Source: Diphasiastrum complanatum (Eukaryota; Streptophyta; Lycopodiopsida; Lycopodiales; Lycopodiaceae). Taken from it: a stretch of 64,000 nucleotides of DNA. Shown piece after piece: positions 44,006 to 57,079 of the stretch; position 1 is the first letter of the stretch, and each line of letters opens with the position of its first letter. The stretch is taken from positions 80,918,778 to 80,982,777 of the forward strand of contig CM055092.1 of NCBI GenBank assembly GCA_029204225.1, read 5' to 3'. Position numbers and translations under genes: made by a program. Under the pieces are notes generated by a model. The model was not told the DNA's origin. It saw only the letters and a list, made by a program, of their open reading frames with translations, and made no database searches.

Positions 44006-45812
44006 AGACAGATCAACAAGATACAGTCATTGACCAAGCACCAATGACCAAGCACCAGACACTATTCAGGTCGTCCATGCGGTTAAATCTTCGAAGTAGT
44101 TCAACGCCACAATGCCAGAAGGGTTTGAGAAAGAGGATATCTTTGAAGAAGAAGAATTGTCGGCACCACCTCCATGCCAAACAGGAACAATACACTAGTT
44201 TCTCTTGCTGCTACCACCTCCACCTCAATAGATTCTGGTGATGCTCTTGGTTTAGTTTCAAACCTTGCACAAGTGATCCAGTCTATGCTTGATAAGAAAA
44301 AAGAAATGGAGCAGCGCATTTCAAATTTGGGTTTTGAAAATACTTTAATCTGCCAGAAGACATTCAGTTGGATAGAGAGCTCAAGATCGCCAAACAACAA
44401 AAAGCCAAATCTGAAGCTAAGAAGAAGAAAGCACAACAAACAGCAGATCGTCTAGAGGATTACGTGGCACAACTTCAGAATACATTGACAACCACTCAGG
44501 ACCAGGTAGATTGAGCTATGCAGGATGCAAAATAGCAAGTACTACTATTTCAAGGACAATTATAAATGGTTGAGTGGGATCACACATGTGTCTGCAAGGT
44601 GAATTGGATGCGACCACCCTTGAGCGTGATACGTGTTTTCACACACAAATTATTAATCATCCGGCCACACTGACGAAAATCAACTATTTGTTCATAAAAG
44701 TTAAAACCTATCGAGTGGCCTTGAAAGGACTTCAGAGCCGATTCGACTAATTCAAAGGCACGGCCTCGACAGAGCTAGCAAAGGCCAAAGAAATCATCAT
44801 AGATTATGAGAAGGCCGCCTTCCAGGTTTTAAAGTCAAATCCAATAATTGAAATTCTGGTCATGCCAAAATTCTCGCCTCAACAACATGATCAGACAAAA
44901 TTGGATGTGGCTATGGATTTAGGAATGGATCAAGGAGGAGCGTCATGGGTTGAAGAGGTCCTACCAGCTCCACAGTTAACACAAATAGGTCCATCCACAT
45001 CAGGGACCAGACCGTTGTTTCAAAGGCCCATCAATGTCAAGAACCAAATCAAAAGTTTTTTGCGGCAACACCCGCATGAGTCCTCATGTGGTGGTTGGGT
45101 CATAAGGTTCAGAACCTTCGAGATTGAGGCTGGGAAAGAAATAGATAAGCTACCAGCTTTGGGAGAGCAACCGGCCTGGAGAGTTACAATTTTTGAGAAA
45201 ACTCCTAATTCTATAAGGAATTATGTTGCAAGTCCTCGCCAACTACGAATGGATCTGTGCTATGTGCCGATGCCACGTCGTAATAAGTGAAAATATCTGG
45301 GGGTGGCCATGGATAAAATCACGATCCATACACCAAATTGGCCAATTATCCACCAGCCTTTCAACCGGACAATATCAGTGGACTTCCACAGAGTGCTACA
45401 AGCATACCAACGACAGTACAGGAGTTAGGCAATCGACAATTTTTGCAAAAGACTTGACTTTGTTGGCATCCGTTGCTACTCAATGGGATGATTGCCTTCC
45501 TACGTTGACATTCGATCCAAATACACCAATGGCGTCCGACAGTGTTAAAGATTAGCCACCCTTAGCCAGATTGTACTTTCATGTTGCGATGAAGGGTGGC
45601 TCCTGGGAATCAAGATTTATAGCTTGGACAATGTCAAATTGGATCGTCGGAGCGCATAGGTTCTTTTTTATCGCACAATTTGGATTTCAACACTGCCCCC
45701 GACTTGACTTCATGGAGAAGGTACATCATTATTTGATCAAAGTTAATCAAAGTCCAAAATAAATAATCTCGCGAGGTGTCGTGGGACCGCCACCAGTTTT
45801 GGTGGAGGATAC
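44006..45812 (+). pseudogene. Unassigned frames before the 3' LTR
   Basis: Broken plus-strand frames: a coiled-coil-like one (44,174-44,455: VIQSMLDKKKEMEQRISNLG), one at 44,862-45,290 (GGWVIRFRTFEIEAGKEIDK, QPAWRVTIFEKTPNSIRNY) and its shifted continuation to ~45,550, ending near the purine tract. I recognise no domain. Position downstream of pol suggests an extra 3' ORF, as in some Tat-group elements, or a gag-like gene joined by deletion. Confidence 0.4.
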
Positions 45813-46032
45813 TGTTGGAGGTTTGCAGATCTTGAGGCAACCCTAACCCTAGCTAATAAGTGAGAGGGATTTGGCACCCTGCGTGTGTAAGTCCAACCCG
45901 ATGATCACATAGTTATTTGATTAGTTACAAGTTAATAAAAGGACTTTAGGCCTTTTTGCAGGACTTTTGATGTCGCAGGGCCTAAATGTCAAGTTAGTGA
46001 ATAAAGTTGGGACTCCCACCAAAATTGGTTCA
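45813..46032 (+). repeat. 3' LTR, truncated
   Basis: Direct copy of 42,961-43,180, about 95% alike by eye. Homology stops at ATTGGTTCA. Confidence 0.85.
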
Positions 46033-47245
<1,213 letters not shown>

Positions 47246-48071
47246 TGTGAAAAATTGTCAAAAATCTATCTTGGTTATTTTATGATTTTATGTTTGTGAG
47301 TGCATTTCACATGTGTGGAGCATGTTCCCACATGTGTAAAATGTTAGAAATAGTTTATAACGTTGACTTTAGGGGTATCATGAAGATTGCTAGTCAAGCA
47401 TCTTGGTGTCACTAGGTGATAGGGCCAATTTTGGCTTTAGAGGTCAAATGGTCAAGTACACATGTTTTGTCATGATTAGGCCAAAATTCAATTGTGATGT
47501 GACTCGAGCTAGTTAGGTTGCTTACACATGTCAAGTTTAGGTTTGATGAGTGATGCACCCTATGTGGTGGCAAAAGTCAAAGGGTCCAATCATAAGAGAG
47601 ATGTGTTGAAAGGGTCCAATCAAAAGTAAGGGATGTTGCATCACACATCCAATAGGATTAGAGAGGCTATGTTTAAGGGGTCCAATAGGAATTAAGCTTG
47701 GATTTCCATGATTTTCTATGTGTACTTTCATTCCCTTCATTAATGTATGTGAGATCTATGAGTTTTTTGAGTCAATTTGGAGATTTGCCAATTTTGCTTG
47801 TATTGTCTTCTCTCTCTAGATGAGCCCAAAAGTGGTATTTTCTCTCTCTACTTGAGGAGAGGAGATTTTTGGGACTTAGTTTATTTCATGAAGTCTTCCA
47901 CACGTGTGAAACACCTTTCGGTAATAAATGAATGCATTTAGAATGGTCTTTTTGCCTTAGATCTTGTCATTGATCTTGGATTTCAATCAATAGGTGATCT
48001 GTAGTGCATGAGCCAAGATTAGGAGATCAATTTCACACATTAGGGCATTCCCACATGTGTGAATTTTCACA
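47246..48071 (+). repeat. Copia LTR, related to the 9.2-kb family
   Basis: 826 bp from TGTGAAAAATTG to TTTTCACA. It carries several GGTCCAAT motifs (inverse of ATTGGACC) at 47,580-47,690 and CACATGTGTG/CACACGTGTG palindromes near 47,310, 47,330, 47,900 and 48,053. Confidence 0.75.
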
Positions 48072-48088
48072 TGGTATTGGAGCCTACC
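48072..48088 (+). other. Primer-binding site variant
   Basis: TGGTATTGGAGCCTACC directly follows the LTR. Two bases differ from the usual Met-tRNA site. Confidence 0.8.
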
Positions 48089-48719
48089 TAAGCTTTTGAT
48101 GCATCTATCATCCATAGTTTCAAAATTTTCATGAAAATCAAGATCTAGAGAGTGTTGATTGCATCTCCCATGCTATCTCAAGGAAATTTGGATCAAGAGG
48201 GTTCATTATCATAATGATTGAATCATTTCAGGTACTGTACGGAATTCAGTGTACAGGCATGTGTGAATTATAGCCAAGTTCATTTGGAAAGTTATCTTCC
48301 AAGTTAGATCCAAATTTGGCGTTATATAGCTTGTTCGAAAGCTAGTTTTGTCTAGTTTTTGTAGCAATGTGTTTCAATCCATTTGGTGGAGCCAATCAAA
48401 AGTTATAAGCTTTTGAAGAGGGTTAGGTAGGGCACCTAGACCTGCGTGGACACATTTGGTTGATCATTTATTGCTAGTTTGACCAAAAAACTCAAGAAGA
48501 GTTGCCAATGTCATCTATTTGAGATCTAGTCATCATTTTGAGGTCATAACCACTTTCTTTCATACAATTGACTTGTATTTGAGTGATTTGTGGATTCTTG
48601 GAATGTTTCACACGTTCCAAAGATAGTTTGACCCAAACTTTTTCTATATTCCATCAATTGATGAGAGGTTGATCTAGTTGGAGAGAGATTGGTAGAGCTA
48701 GTGAGATCCATATTGGCTC

Positions 48720-49203
48720 ATGTGCCACATCCAAGGAGGCTTGGGACACATTGGAATCCATCTATGGTGGAAAGGTGAAAGCATACTTCACAAAGGACAA
48801 GCCAAGAGGAAGGGACAAAGAGCAACATCAACATTTCATGAAGGACAAGTCAAAGGAGGAGAGTAATGAAGAGTCATTACGAACAACAACAAGTTGCAAA
48901 TCCAACAAGAAGTGCTTCCTTTGTGGTAAGAAGGGGCATTTTGCTTCTAATTGTTTCAGGAAGAGAAATGATGATAAGGTAGCAAGAGGGACTAGTTGTG
49001 GTAAGCTTTTCAAAATTGATGCTAATCCTTGTGGAAGTGTGGCCAAGAGGAGCTTGGATCATCTCAAGGAGGAGGCAAGTGATCTACCTCAATCTATGTT
49101 CCAAGATGGTGAAGCTCATGAAGATAGTGCTTTGGCAAAAGCACATGGAGAGTTGTTGCCAAGGAGGTCTACTTCTCGTCAATTCTCTTATCTTGTTTAT
49201 TGA
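48720..49203 (+). pseudogene. Copia gag with zinc knuckle, internally deleted
   Basis: SKEAWDTLESIYGGKVKAYF, then KDKPRGRDKEQHQHFMKDKS and the knuckle CFLCGKKGHFASNC. The product then jumps to GKLFKIDANPCGS, which resembles the pre-integrase block of copia (GGIYKLDPNEY in the 12-kb copy). So protease has been deleted. It ends TGA at 49,201-49,203. Confidence 0.8.
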
Positions 49204-49596
49204 TGGTTGTGCCCGCTCCGTCGTGCTCATCTTTTCCATGGCCTGAGGTAGAAAAATTATGCGTCATGCCTAAGAATTATCACGTGAGTTGATCCAAGCC
49301 GACTTGAACATTAAACCAAACTTAATCTCTGTGTAAAATTCATAGCAATATGAATCAAACGAGAGAAAATGAGAAAAAGAAAGCATGAAGAGTGCTAGTC
49401 AAAATTCCCGAACCATACGGTTGTATCCTATTCCAGAATGTCACCACAATGCTCTTTCCAATGGCATGGCCTTCCTTGTGGATGTTTCAAGTCTAACAAA
49501 GAACCGTTTATGATACCATGTCTTCAACAGGGAAAAAACAAGGGCTACACCCCTTCCTAGAATTAAGAACATTGACTATCTTTAACTCTATCAAAA
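49204..49596. other. No gene seen
   Basis: Unique-looking spacer with short frames. Confidence 0.45.
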
Positions 49597-49608
49597 TCTC
49601 TCTCTCTC

Positions 49609-49689
<81 letters not shown>

Positions 49690-49700
49690 CTATATATATA
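49597..49700. repeat. Compound microsatellite (TC)(TA)(TG)(TA)
   Basis: (TC)7, then (TA)5, then about (TG)33 to 49,687, then (TA)5. Confidence 0.97.
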
Positions 49701-50128
49701 TCTCGCTCTTGCTCTCCCTAACAAAATCTGTTGAACCCACGTCACGAATTATAATTATATTTCAGAATACATCGAGAAACACACTGGTTCAACTCAATAC
49801 AATGGTTCACTCGAAACTTCTTAAAGATTCCTTCTACATTAAAGTCATTGTTAACATCTTCAAAGTGGAGGAGTATTTTTGTTACCACTGATCTATATTC
49901 AAGAAGTTTTATCGTATTACACGACATAAGTGATTTCAAACCCCCTCCAAAACTTGGATGTTTAATGATGTTATGGGTTCTGTTGTTTCCCTTGAAAAAA
50001 CAGTGCCAAAAGTACCAAAACAGATAATATGCGACAATAACAAGTTTGAAATAAAATATAACCTTATTTGGTAGTCTGAACTATCTAAGTTGAAAATTGA
50101 TAAGTACCAATTGAAAGAAGACTATAGA

Positions 50129-50131
<3 letters not shown>
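49701..50131. other. No gene seen
   Basis: AT-rich spacer between two microsatellites. Confidence 0.5.

Positions 50132-50183
<52 letters not shown>
50132..50183. repeat. (GA)n microsatellite, 26 units
   Basis: Uninterrupted GA run. Confidence 0.97.
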
Positions 50184-50187
<4 letters not shown>

Positions 50188-50414
50188 AAACGTCCGCACG
50201 AGTGAGTATAGTGAGCTCTACTCCCTCGTTAGCATCATCATCATCAACCACATTTGCTCTATCCACAAAACTACTGTTGGAGCAAATGACGAAATTACAC
50301 AAACAGTAGATGGGGCAACTTACGACGCACTTTGACCAGAAACTGAAGGCCTTATAGGGAGCTGTAGCAGTAACGCCACATCAACCGGAACCAAACCAGC
50401 TGCAGTATCCAAGA

Positions 50415-51069
50415 CGAGAATATATATGGTGTTTAGTGTGCATGCAAAACCATACAACGAACGAGTGTCCAGTCCTAAAGCAAAATCTGAGACTGACACG
50501 TAGATTCTGCCATCTATGCAATGCAACATCGCACGATACAGCATCTTACCCGTTCAACCCCCAGATTGTTCAACAGAAGAGAAGTCCTTATCAGACTTCT
50601 TATCCTTACCATCAAGGGGCACCGAACGCGGCACCAAGGTACGGCGCACCAAATCAACCACAACGTATGGCCTTACCTGCTCCACCAGGGCCAGCCAATC
50701 AACAAGTGGCCCATGTAAACCTGACAGCAGCGAAACCAGAGATGCAAATGCCACCTCAACCTGAGCAGCAGCAATGGTACAGACCAGATGAACCATTTAT
50801 GGATTTTGCCATAAATGAATATGTTGCGGCCTATGCAGCTCAAACTCAGCGTCAAGGCGGAAGAAATTTACGGCTGCTACGGATGCGGTGAAGGACACAG
50901 AACTGCGAAATGTTCCTACAAGGGACAATATACATCCTTCTGTCAAGAATGCGATTATGGGCACTATTACAAGAATTGTCCGTTTAAACCTGGAACTAGT
51001 GCACCTCTTAACTTCATTGCAATACAGCAACCAACAGTTCTAGCAGGGATGCCATCGAAAGGACGATAA
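50415..51069 (+). pseudogene. Gypsy gag C-terminus with four zinc-knuckle-like motifs
   Basis: Motifs: CLVCMQNHTTNEC (50,430-50,468), CHLCNATSHDTASY (50,508-50,549; last Cys replaced by Tyr), CYGCGEGHRTAKC (50,875-50,913) and CQECDYGHYYKNC (50,941-50,979). Three have only three residues between second Cys and His. A Pro/Gln/Tyr-rich linker lies between pairs 1-2 and 3-4. A frameshift near 50,860 separates the pairs. Confidence 0.82.
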
Positions 51070-51345
51070 TTCCACGCTCCTGTGTTAGCTGTTACATGAG
51101 CATAGAAGAGGAAGGAAGTGGCTCCCTCACCACCACCATTGGTCATTGACGACCAACCCTCAACTTCAGCGCCATATCCAAATGTGAGGAAAGAGAGAAG
51201 ATAGTACCTGAAAATAAGACACTGGGTACAGAAAGCACAAGCGGAGGAAAAAGAGCAAGAAAGAGACAATCCCACAAAACCTCTAGTTGGCATCGAACGG
51301 GAACCGCAAACGGGCTCACCACTGTGCAATGATCAGAATGATTGG

Positions 51346-51880
51346 TTGCGCCAACATGAACCACCTTTTCACATGGTGGAGCCCGAGGAACCACGCACTG
51401 AAAGGCTCACACTTTTACTGTCAAGCCATATTAGTTTACCACTTGGAGAACTACTGCGGATTGCACCACAAGCGAAGAGCCTTCTAGCTGAATGGGCCAA
51501 AGCGGTTGAGGAGCCAATAGCGCCTGAGCCCATATATTGTGCGAGCTATGATGAAACAAATAACGTCCTCCACATCGGAGCAACATGGGAAAGTGAGGAA
51601 CACAACATCACTTTGCCAATCAAACACAAGAGATACGAGGATGAGGCGACAGTGGTAGATGGAGGATCAGGTGTCAATCTGATCTCCACTACTTTATATG
51701 AAAAATGGGGTCTGCAAGGATTGAAGCCAGCAAGATTCGCCATCAAGCTAGTAGATTAATCTTGTGTAAAACCAAGAAGTGTAGTTGCCGATATCCCCGT
51801 AAAGATAGCAAGCATGTAGATTGTGATTACTTTTGTAGTCATGGATATACCTGAATCTCCATCTGCATACCGTTCTATAT
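51346..51880 (+). pseudogene. Gypsy retropepsin domain, truncated
   Basis: IYCASYDETNNVLHIGATWE, then active site ATVVDGGSGVNLIS (Asp at 51,658; DGG where DSG/DTG is commoner). TAA at 51,757 and further stops follow, but the frame still reads VVADIPVKIASM and VVMDIPESPSAY, the second half of the protease, before homology ends at ~51,880. Confidence 0.85.
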
Positions 51881-52155
51881 GAAGATTTGTTGAAACTTTC
51901 TCCACTCCATTTATCTTCCATCTCATTCGTATCACCATCCTCAAATTCTTATACTTTCCATTCCTACCGTTTCATTTCCATTACGCTCTCTTGTTTCACC
52001 TTCCTCCCGGCAGACACACCAATGTTAAGCGTCTGGCGGGTCAGAGTTGCTCACTTGACTGACAACCCATTTCTAAAACGTATGCTTTGTAAATCAATCG
52101 ACATGGATAATTACTCTTCCAAGCAATATAATGTTCTTCCCGGCAGACGCACCAA
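51881..52155. other. Pyrimidine-rich spacer with short direct repeat
   Basis: C/T-rich from 51,890 to 52,015. CCCGGCAGAC-CACCAAT occurs at about 52,005 and again at 52,138, just before the 2-kb repeat. Confidence 0.55.
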
Positions 52156-54190
52156 TTTTAGGGCCATTTTTTACGGGGGGTTGGTCAAGCCAAAACGTCC
52201 TAAAAGGGCCAAGGGGTCCCACCTCTAATGGCGGTTCGGCCCTACGTGAGCAACAGAGGATTTTCCACTTCCAACCCTGATGGCCCTCTCTATTGCCCCG
52301 TGCTCCCCAACTGATGAGAGTTTTCCAGGCTCTCAGAGATACGGTTGCAAGGAGGGGGTGCTAATACTTTTGGTGCAATGATTCACTAGCTTTTTAGAAT
52401 TATGGTTCCGTAAAAACTTCTGATTGCTTATTCGCTAATGTCTCTTTCCCCATTGAATTCGGCTTACAGTTAGTAAAGATCTTACATGGGCTCGAAACCG
52501 ATTTACTGTCTATGATGTGCTCGTGGGGTGCAAGTTACACGCACTGCTTTATTTGCTAAGCGGTGGTATTTTCGCCGACCGTCGGGTCTAGGTATTTTGC
52601 TAGACAGTACCGACAACGGGTGTGACTAGTGTGACGCTTAACCAAGGCTGTGTATTTCAACCGTGGATGGTGGACGGCCCGCTCTGGTGTTTCACAGAGG
52701 TCGGGTCCAATTAATACGCTTCATAATGAAAAACAAACAATTCCAACTTGACGATTTCCCCAATTTATCAATCATGCCATATGTCAACTAGTTTATAGAC
52801 CGGCCAACAACCACATGCAGTTACTATGAAGGAAAACCAGGCTCCACTACTAGCAATGTATGGTCTACTAGTAGAACATTGTTTTAACTTTAAAATGAAG
52901 AAGCGATTCCATGGTAATTACAATTCAACTCATGAACCGGTTGTCCCCTCTTTCCTAACGGAAAACAATTCCATTGTCAGTCTAGTTCAAATCATTTAAA
53001 AACAGCAATTACGGCGTAACTACTGATACCCTAGATGACGCATGGAGTAAATGGAAAACCTCAATAGCTACTTACCCTATCTGGCCAAAATCACAAACAA
53101 TTTCATCATGTCAAAACAATAGCAAGTACGGAATCTTTGGAGTGCATGGTTCCTGAAACACTACACACCGGCATACTACCATTCTAGTTCTAAAATTTTT
53201 AGTCCGATTCACTACAGTGCATAATCGACCCATTATTCACCCAGCTGAACGAGCATAACCACAAAATGCAAACGCATCCGAACTCAAATTTATATGACCT
53301 TGTTACTAAACAGATGTAAGCGGTCTATAAAACCTTCCTTGCTTCACAAAAACACTTTATAAAAACCTTATTCACATGTAGCTGACTATAGAAATAACCT
53401 CACATTGCATTCCGATTTAACTTAAAACACTTACAACCAGAACTTCATGAAAGTTACTTGCTTCCCAACAAAAACGCTTATAACGATTTAGTTGGAAATG
53501 TGGAAAAACCCTACTATCACACACCATAACATGTTCATGACAAAACATACTACTTTATGTTTATTGGTACAAATAAAGTTTGAAAAATCAGAACATACCT
53601 CAATGTGCAATTAGGTAGCTGGTTTGTGGAAACTCTAGTCATGAACCTTGTAGCAAAAATCAGAGCCAGACATGTTGACGTACTTTTCTCCACTTTACGC
53701 GTGTCTGATCGAACTGGTGTAAAAAGAGAAAATGAAGAAATAAAAGTTTCTAGAATATGAACGGTGTGATTGAAATGTTAACGGTTCAGTTGAGAGAAAA
53801 CTGAACCGAAAGTATGTAAAAAAAAACAGGCCAGAAAGATACAATGGCTAAAAAAATCAGCAACCCATCACTCACACCAAGCCTTCAAGCAAACCATCCC
53901 ACTCATTCAAGATATAAGCCTACTAGTATGACAATGGACTACAACCAACCAACCAACCCTCACCATGAAATCACTCTTAACAAAAGCAATTATCTCAACA
54001 CATTACTCTAATGTTCAAGCACAACCCACTTTTCCCATCAACAAGCATAGATTCAATCCCAAGGAGTGCAAACAAAAACTCCATCAACCCAATCAAGCCT
54101 CCAACAATCAATCAACTAATTGGAGGGAAAAACACAACTCTCAAACCAAACCACAAGCACCCAACCTATCCATTGTTATCAACTACAAGT
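52156..54190 (-). repeat. 2-kb direct repeat, left copy
   Basis: Same orientation and order as 61,961-63,975, differing by scattered substitutions and small indels (for example a ~30-bp stretch near 53,245 absent on the right). No ORF over 110 codons persists in both. On the minus strand the edges read TGTAGTTG...CCCTAA(A/C)A, compatible with LTR ends. Confidence 0.9.
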
Positions 54191-54760
54191 GAGTCTACTC
54201 TCAATCCACTAACAAGCATTCAACCCCAAACATCCATCACTCTACAAGCAACTATGCAAGACAATACTTGTACCAATGCATAAGCATACTATAAGGCAAA
54301 AACCACATTTAACCATCCATCAAACCAAACTTACAAGGAATCAAACCTACTCATCAACAAAGATCTCTCAAGCAAGCACCCATCTTCCAAAAACTTTCAA
54401 GTCTCAACCAACATCACATCAAACTATCACATCATCATCTAACTCACCCAACCATCATCCAACTATATCTTAATACAAAGAGTGGTCTCCTTTTATAGTA
54501 AATCCCAAGTGTCCCCCTTCAAAATGCCATCTTGTCATTCTTCATGCCCTAAAGCCCTCTTTGCCATTTGTCCCCAACCCATTTGATAGTACACCTAGTG
54601 GCTTCCATAAGAGAGTGGGGGAGTGGTGCATTCAAGGCTCTCTTCCAAAACTAGCCAAGATGCCATTTTTGTCAAAGGCTAGGGAGGCCATTCAAGTTTT
54701 CCCTTTTGTACACCCTAGAAGCCCAAAATGTCAATGGCTAGTGGGTGTACCTCCCAAATT
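54191..54760 (+). repeat. Dispersed 0.55-kb repeat, copy 2
   Basis: Inverted relative to 22,745-23,281. It follows the 2-kb repeat without a gap. A TATA-box-like sequence is on the minus strand near 54,495. Confidence 0.88.
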
Positions 54761-55430
54761 TTTTAGCCTCCAAGATGTTTTGGCATTTAATATCCAAATT
54801 TTGGGTGAGGCCCTTTTTCAACCCCTATTTGTAGAAGGCGGCCTTCGTTTTTCTTTGGATACCTGTGTTTTCGGCCTTCCTTCAATTTTTCAAGGGTCCT
54901 GCGCCTACTGCTCATTTGTTTGGATTTTTGGCTTGTTGGGTAATCACTTGGCCCACACATTTTGTTAATTGTCCATGAATTGCCCAAACTTTGTCGTTAG
55001 GATTTATGTGACTCCTTGACACTGAATCCATATTTTTCGGTCCCGTTTTTATCCGAAACTTTTCTTTCTCGATTTTTTCTTCTGTGGTTGACTTTTTCGA
55101 CATTCATGACTAGGGCTCCCACGACAACACGGTTTCTTTGAAAAATACACTGAGTGATCATATATTAGTAAAAATGGACTCGGTACATGGTATGATTTTA
55201 GCACGGTCATACCGGCTATTTTTTTACAACTGGTCATTTTTTTGAAAAGCCGTAAAATATTTACCGGCCATTTCTAAGGCCGCAAAATTTGCTCTAGCCT
55301 CATTTAGGGCGGGCTGGGACTCAATTCTAGGTGGACTGGCACTCTTGCTAGGTCTTAAAAATTGACCACAAAATATTTTTGTCGGTTTTTTCGAAAGTCA
55401 GTTTCTTACTTTTAAACTGTTTTTAGCCAC
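54761..55430. other. No gene seen
   Basis: Spacer between the dispersed repeat and a gypsy pol fragment. Short frames only. Confidence 0.45.
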
Positions 55431-55439
55431 TTTAGGGCG

Positions 55440-56593
55440 GTCTGGGATACCCATTCCATCCACCAAGGGTATGGTGTGTTGGACTATTGTTGGTGGAATG
55501 TCCTTCAGGTCACTATAGCTCCAGGCAAAATAGTCTTTATATTCCACCAACAATGATCGTAGTCTCTTGAACTATGTGGGTGTTAACTGCTCTCCCACAT
55601 GCACTATCTTTTTTTCTCGGCAAGATTCATTGGCTGTGTTTGTGCAGGTCCCTCAAAGACTTGTTCCGCTGGTGCTTGACTTTGATCAGGTTCTCTCTGG
55701 GCTTGCGACATCATGATTACCACGTCGTCCAATGTGTAATTCTTGAAAGTCTCAGTCATCTCGTGAACTGATGCTCGTCGAGATTCCTCTTTCAGTATAT
55801 TGATCTTAGCCTGATTGGTCATTTTTTAATTTTCTGTCACCTGTGTAGAAGATGACGCTGTATATGAGTCTATCTTGATTGACTTCAAGGAATCCAACAC
55901 TTTCTTTTTACCCTTTTTTGTCATTTTGGTGGATTCATCCTTGTTGTCTTTCATCGGGACTGCTGTGACATTCGTCTCATGGTTGCGAATATCAACATCC
56001 ACTGTAGCTATCGCCTCTTCGGGTAGGTCACTCCATCGGATCACCTGGTTGTAGTGTTGCTTCAACTGATTCTTCTTATTCACAGGTGTCTTGGGTGGAT
56101 CGATCCTTGAGACTTTCGCCATAGCAGACTTTTGTGGTGGTTGAGCTGGTACCTTCTTGGTTCCGTAACGATCTGGGTCCATGTGGTGTAGGACCTGTTC
56201 ATCAGTCAGTTCAATCTCCTTATTATAAGTTAGAGCATGTTGCCAAGGGACTAGATCATCGTCCATTGGGTTCTCAATAGGCTCTGCTGACAACCATGCT
56301 ACGTTTATCATATTCACCCCAAATGTGATTGGTGTGTCCATAGTGTAACATTTGGGGAAAAATGTACTCGGTTCTGGATCTGATTCATATTGACATGCCT
56401 GGCAATCAATAGTTGCTAATGCATCTGTCCATCTCACGCCATCCGTCTCTGAATGATAGTGACCTCCCTTGGCTGGCCTTGGGCGATCAATCGTATGATT
56501 TGCCGTGGATGATTCGTCATCAACCTTGGGTGCAATAGGTTTCACCGCCCATGTGGTTGGATCAACCTTTACAAAAAAGAGATAGATTTGCAA
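55440..56593 (-). pseudogene. Gypsy pol fragment: pre-RT region and RT start
   Basis: The minus-strand frame at 56,593-55,826 has WTDALATIDCQACQYESDPE, TFGVNMINVAWLSAEPIENP and an acidic/basic linker. A stop follows, then a frame to ~55,604, then a shift in an A run and VEYKDYFAWSYSDLKDIPPT and IVQHTIPL, the start of a gypsy RT of the FAW-Y-DLK type. RT ends at about 55,440. The upstream 255 residues carry no domain I can name. Their place fits the stretch between protease and RT. Confidence 0.75.
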
Positions 56594-57040
56594 GGAATTT
56601 TGGAGATATCCTTTTGGCGAAAGTTCTTATGATGAAGGTTGGTGGTGAGAAGAGTTCTATGTAGGATTTTTAGCAAAATTGGTTTTGATTCAAAAACTGC
56701 TTTTCGAAACCTCTCCGTGAGTCTATAGACTGAGTATATTTTAATACCAACTATAGCTCTTTAACCCTTGTAGTCTTAGGAGGAGTTTATTCATAGACAG
56801 ATAAAGTCACTCACCAAAGAGGCTTGGGCTAAAATTATTATTATTTTTTGTCGATTTTTTTTTTTAAGGCAATAGAACCATCGCAGTCCTAGGAGGAGGC
56901 TATCTGAAAGATAGAGTCACACCCAGCGAGGCTTAGGTTCATTACCAATTTTTAGTGAGTTTGTTTGTTTGTATTTTTTTTTTTGAAATAGTGTTTCTAT
57001 CTAAAAAGCAAGAAAAAAAAGAAAGGTTTGATCTCATTTT
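56594..57040. repeat. Diverged duplicate phrases
   Basis: Two related ~60-bp phrases around GTCTTAGGAGGAG (56,764) and GTCCTAGGAGGAGG (56,886), each followed by ATAGAGTCAC-like sequence and GAGGCTT. Confidence 0.5.

Positions 57041-57078
<38 letters not shown>
57041..57078. repeat. Poly(A) run, ~38 bp
   Basis: Uninterrupted A run. It could be a retroposon tail but has no attached LINE/SINE body that I recognise. Confidence 0.9.

Positions 57079-57079
<1 letters not shown>

Larger units (their letters stand above)
42961..46032 (+). mobile_element. Ty3/gypsy remnant between two LTR copies
   Basis: An LTR segment at 42,961-43,180 and its direct repeat at 45,813-46,032 (starting TGTTGGAGGTTTGC, the left copy with TA for TG) bracket an RT fragment and unassigned frames. 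A purine-rich TTGGTGGAGGATAC sits before the right copy. Gag, protease, most of RT and integrase are missing. Confidence 0.85.
47246..49203 (+). mobile_element. Internally deleted copia relative (LTR, PBS, gag)
   Basis: A TG...CA LTR, a primer-site variant and a gag remnant with a zinc knuckle, in plus orientation. The LTR start TGTGAAAAATTG resembles that of the 9.2-15.4 kb copia, and it shares GGTCCAAT and CACATGTGTG motifs. No pol beyond fragments and no 3' LTR is seen. Confidence 0.8.
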
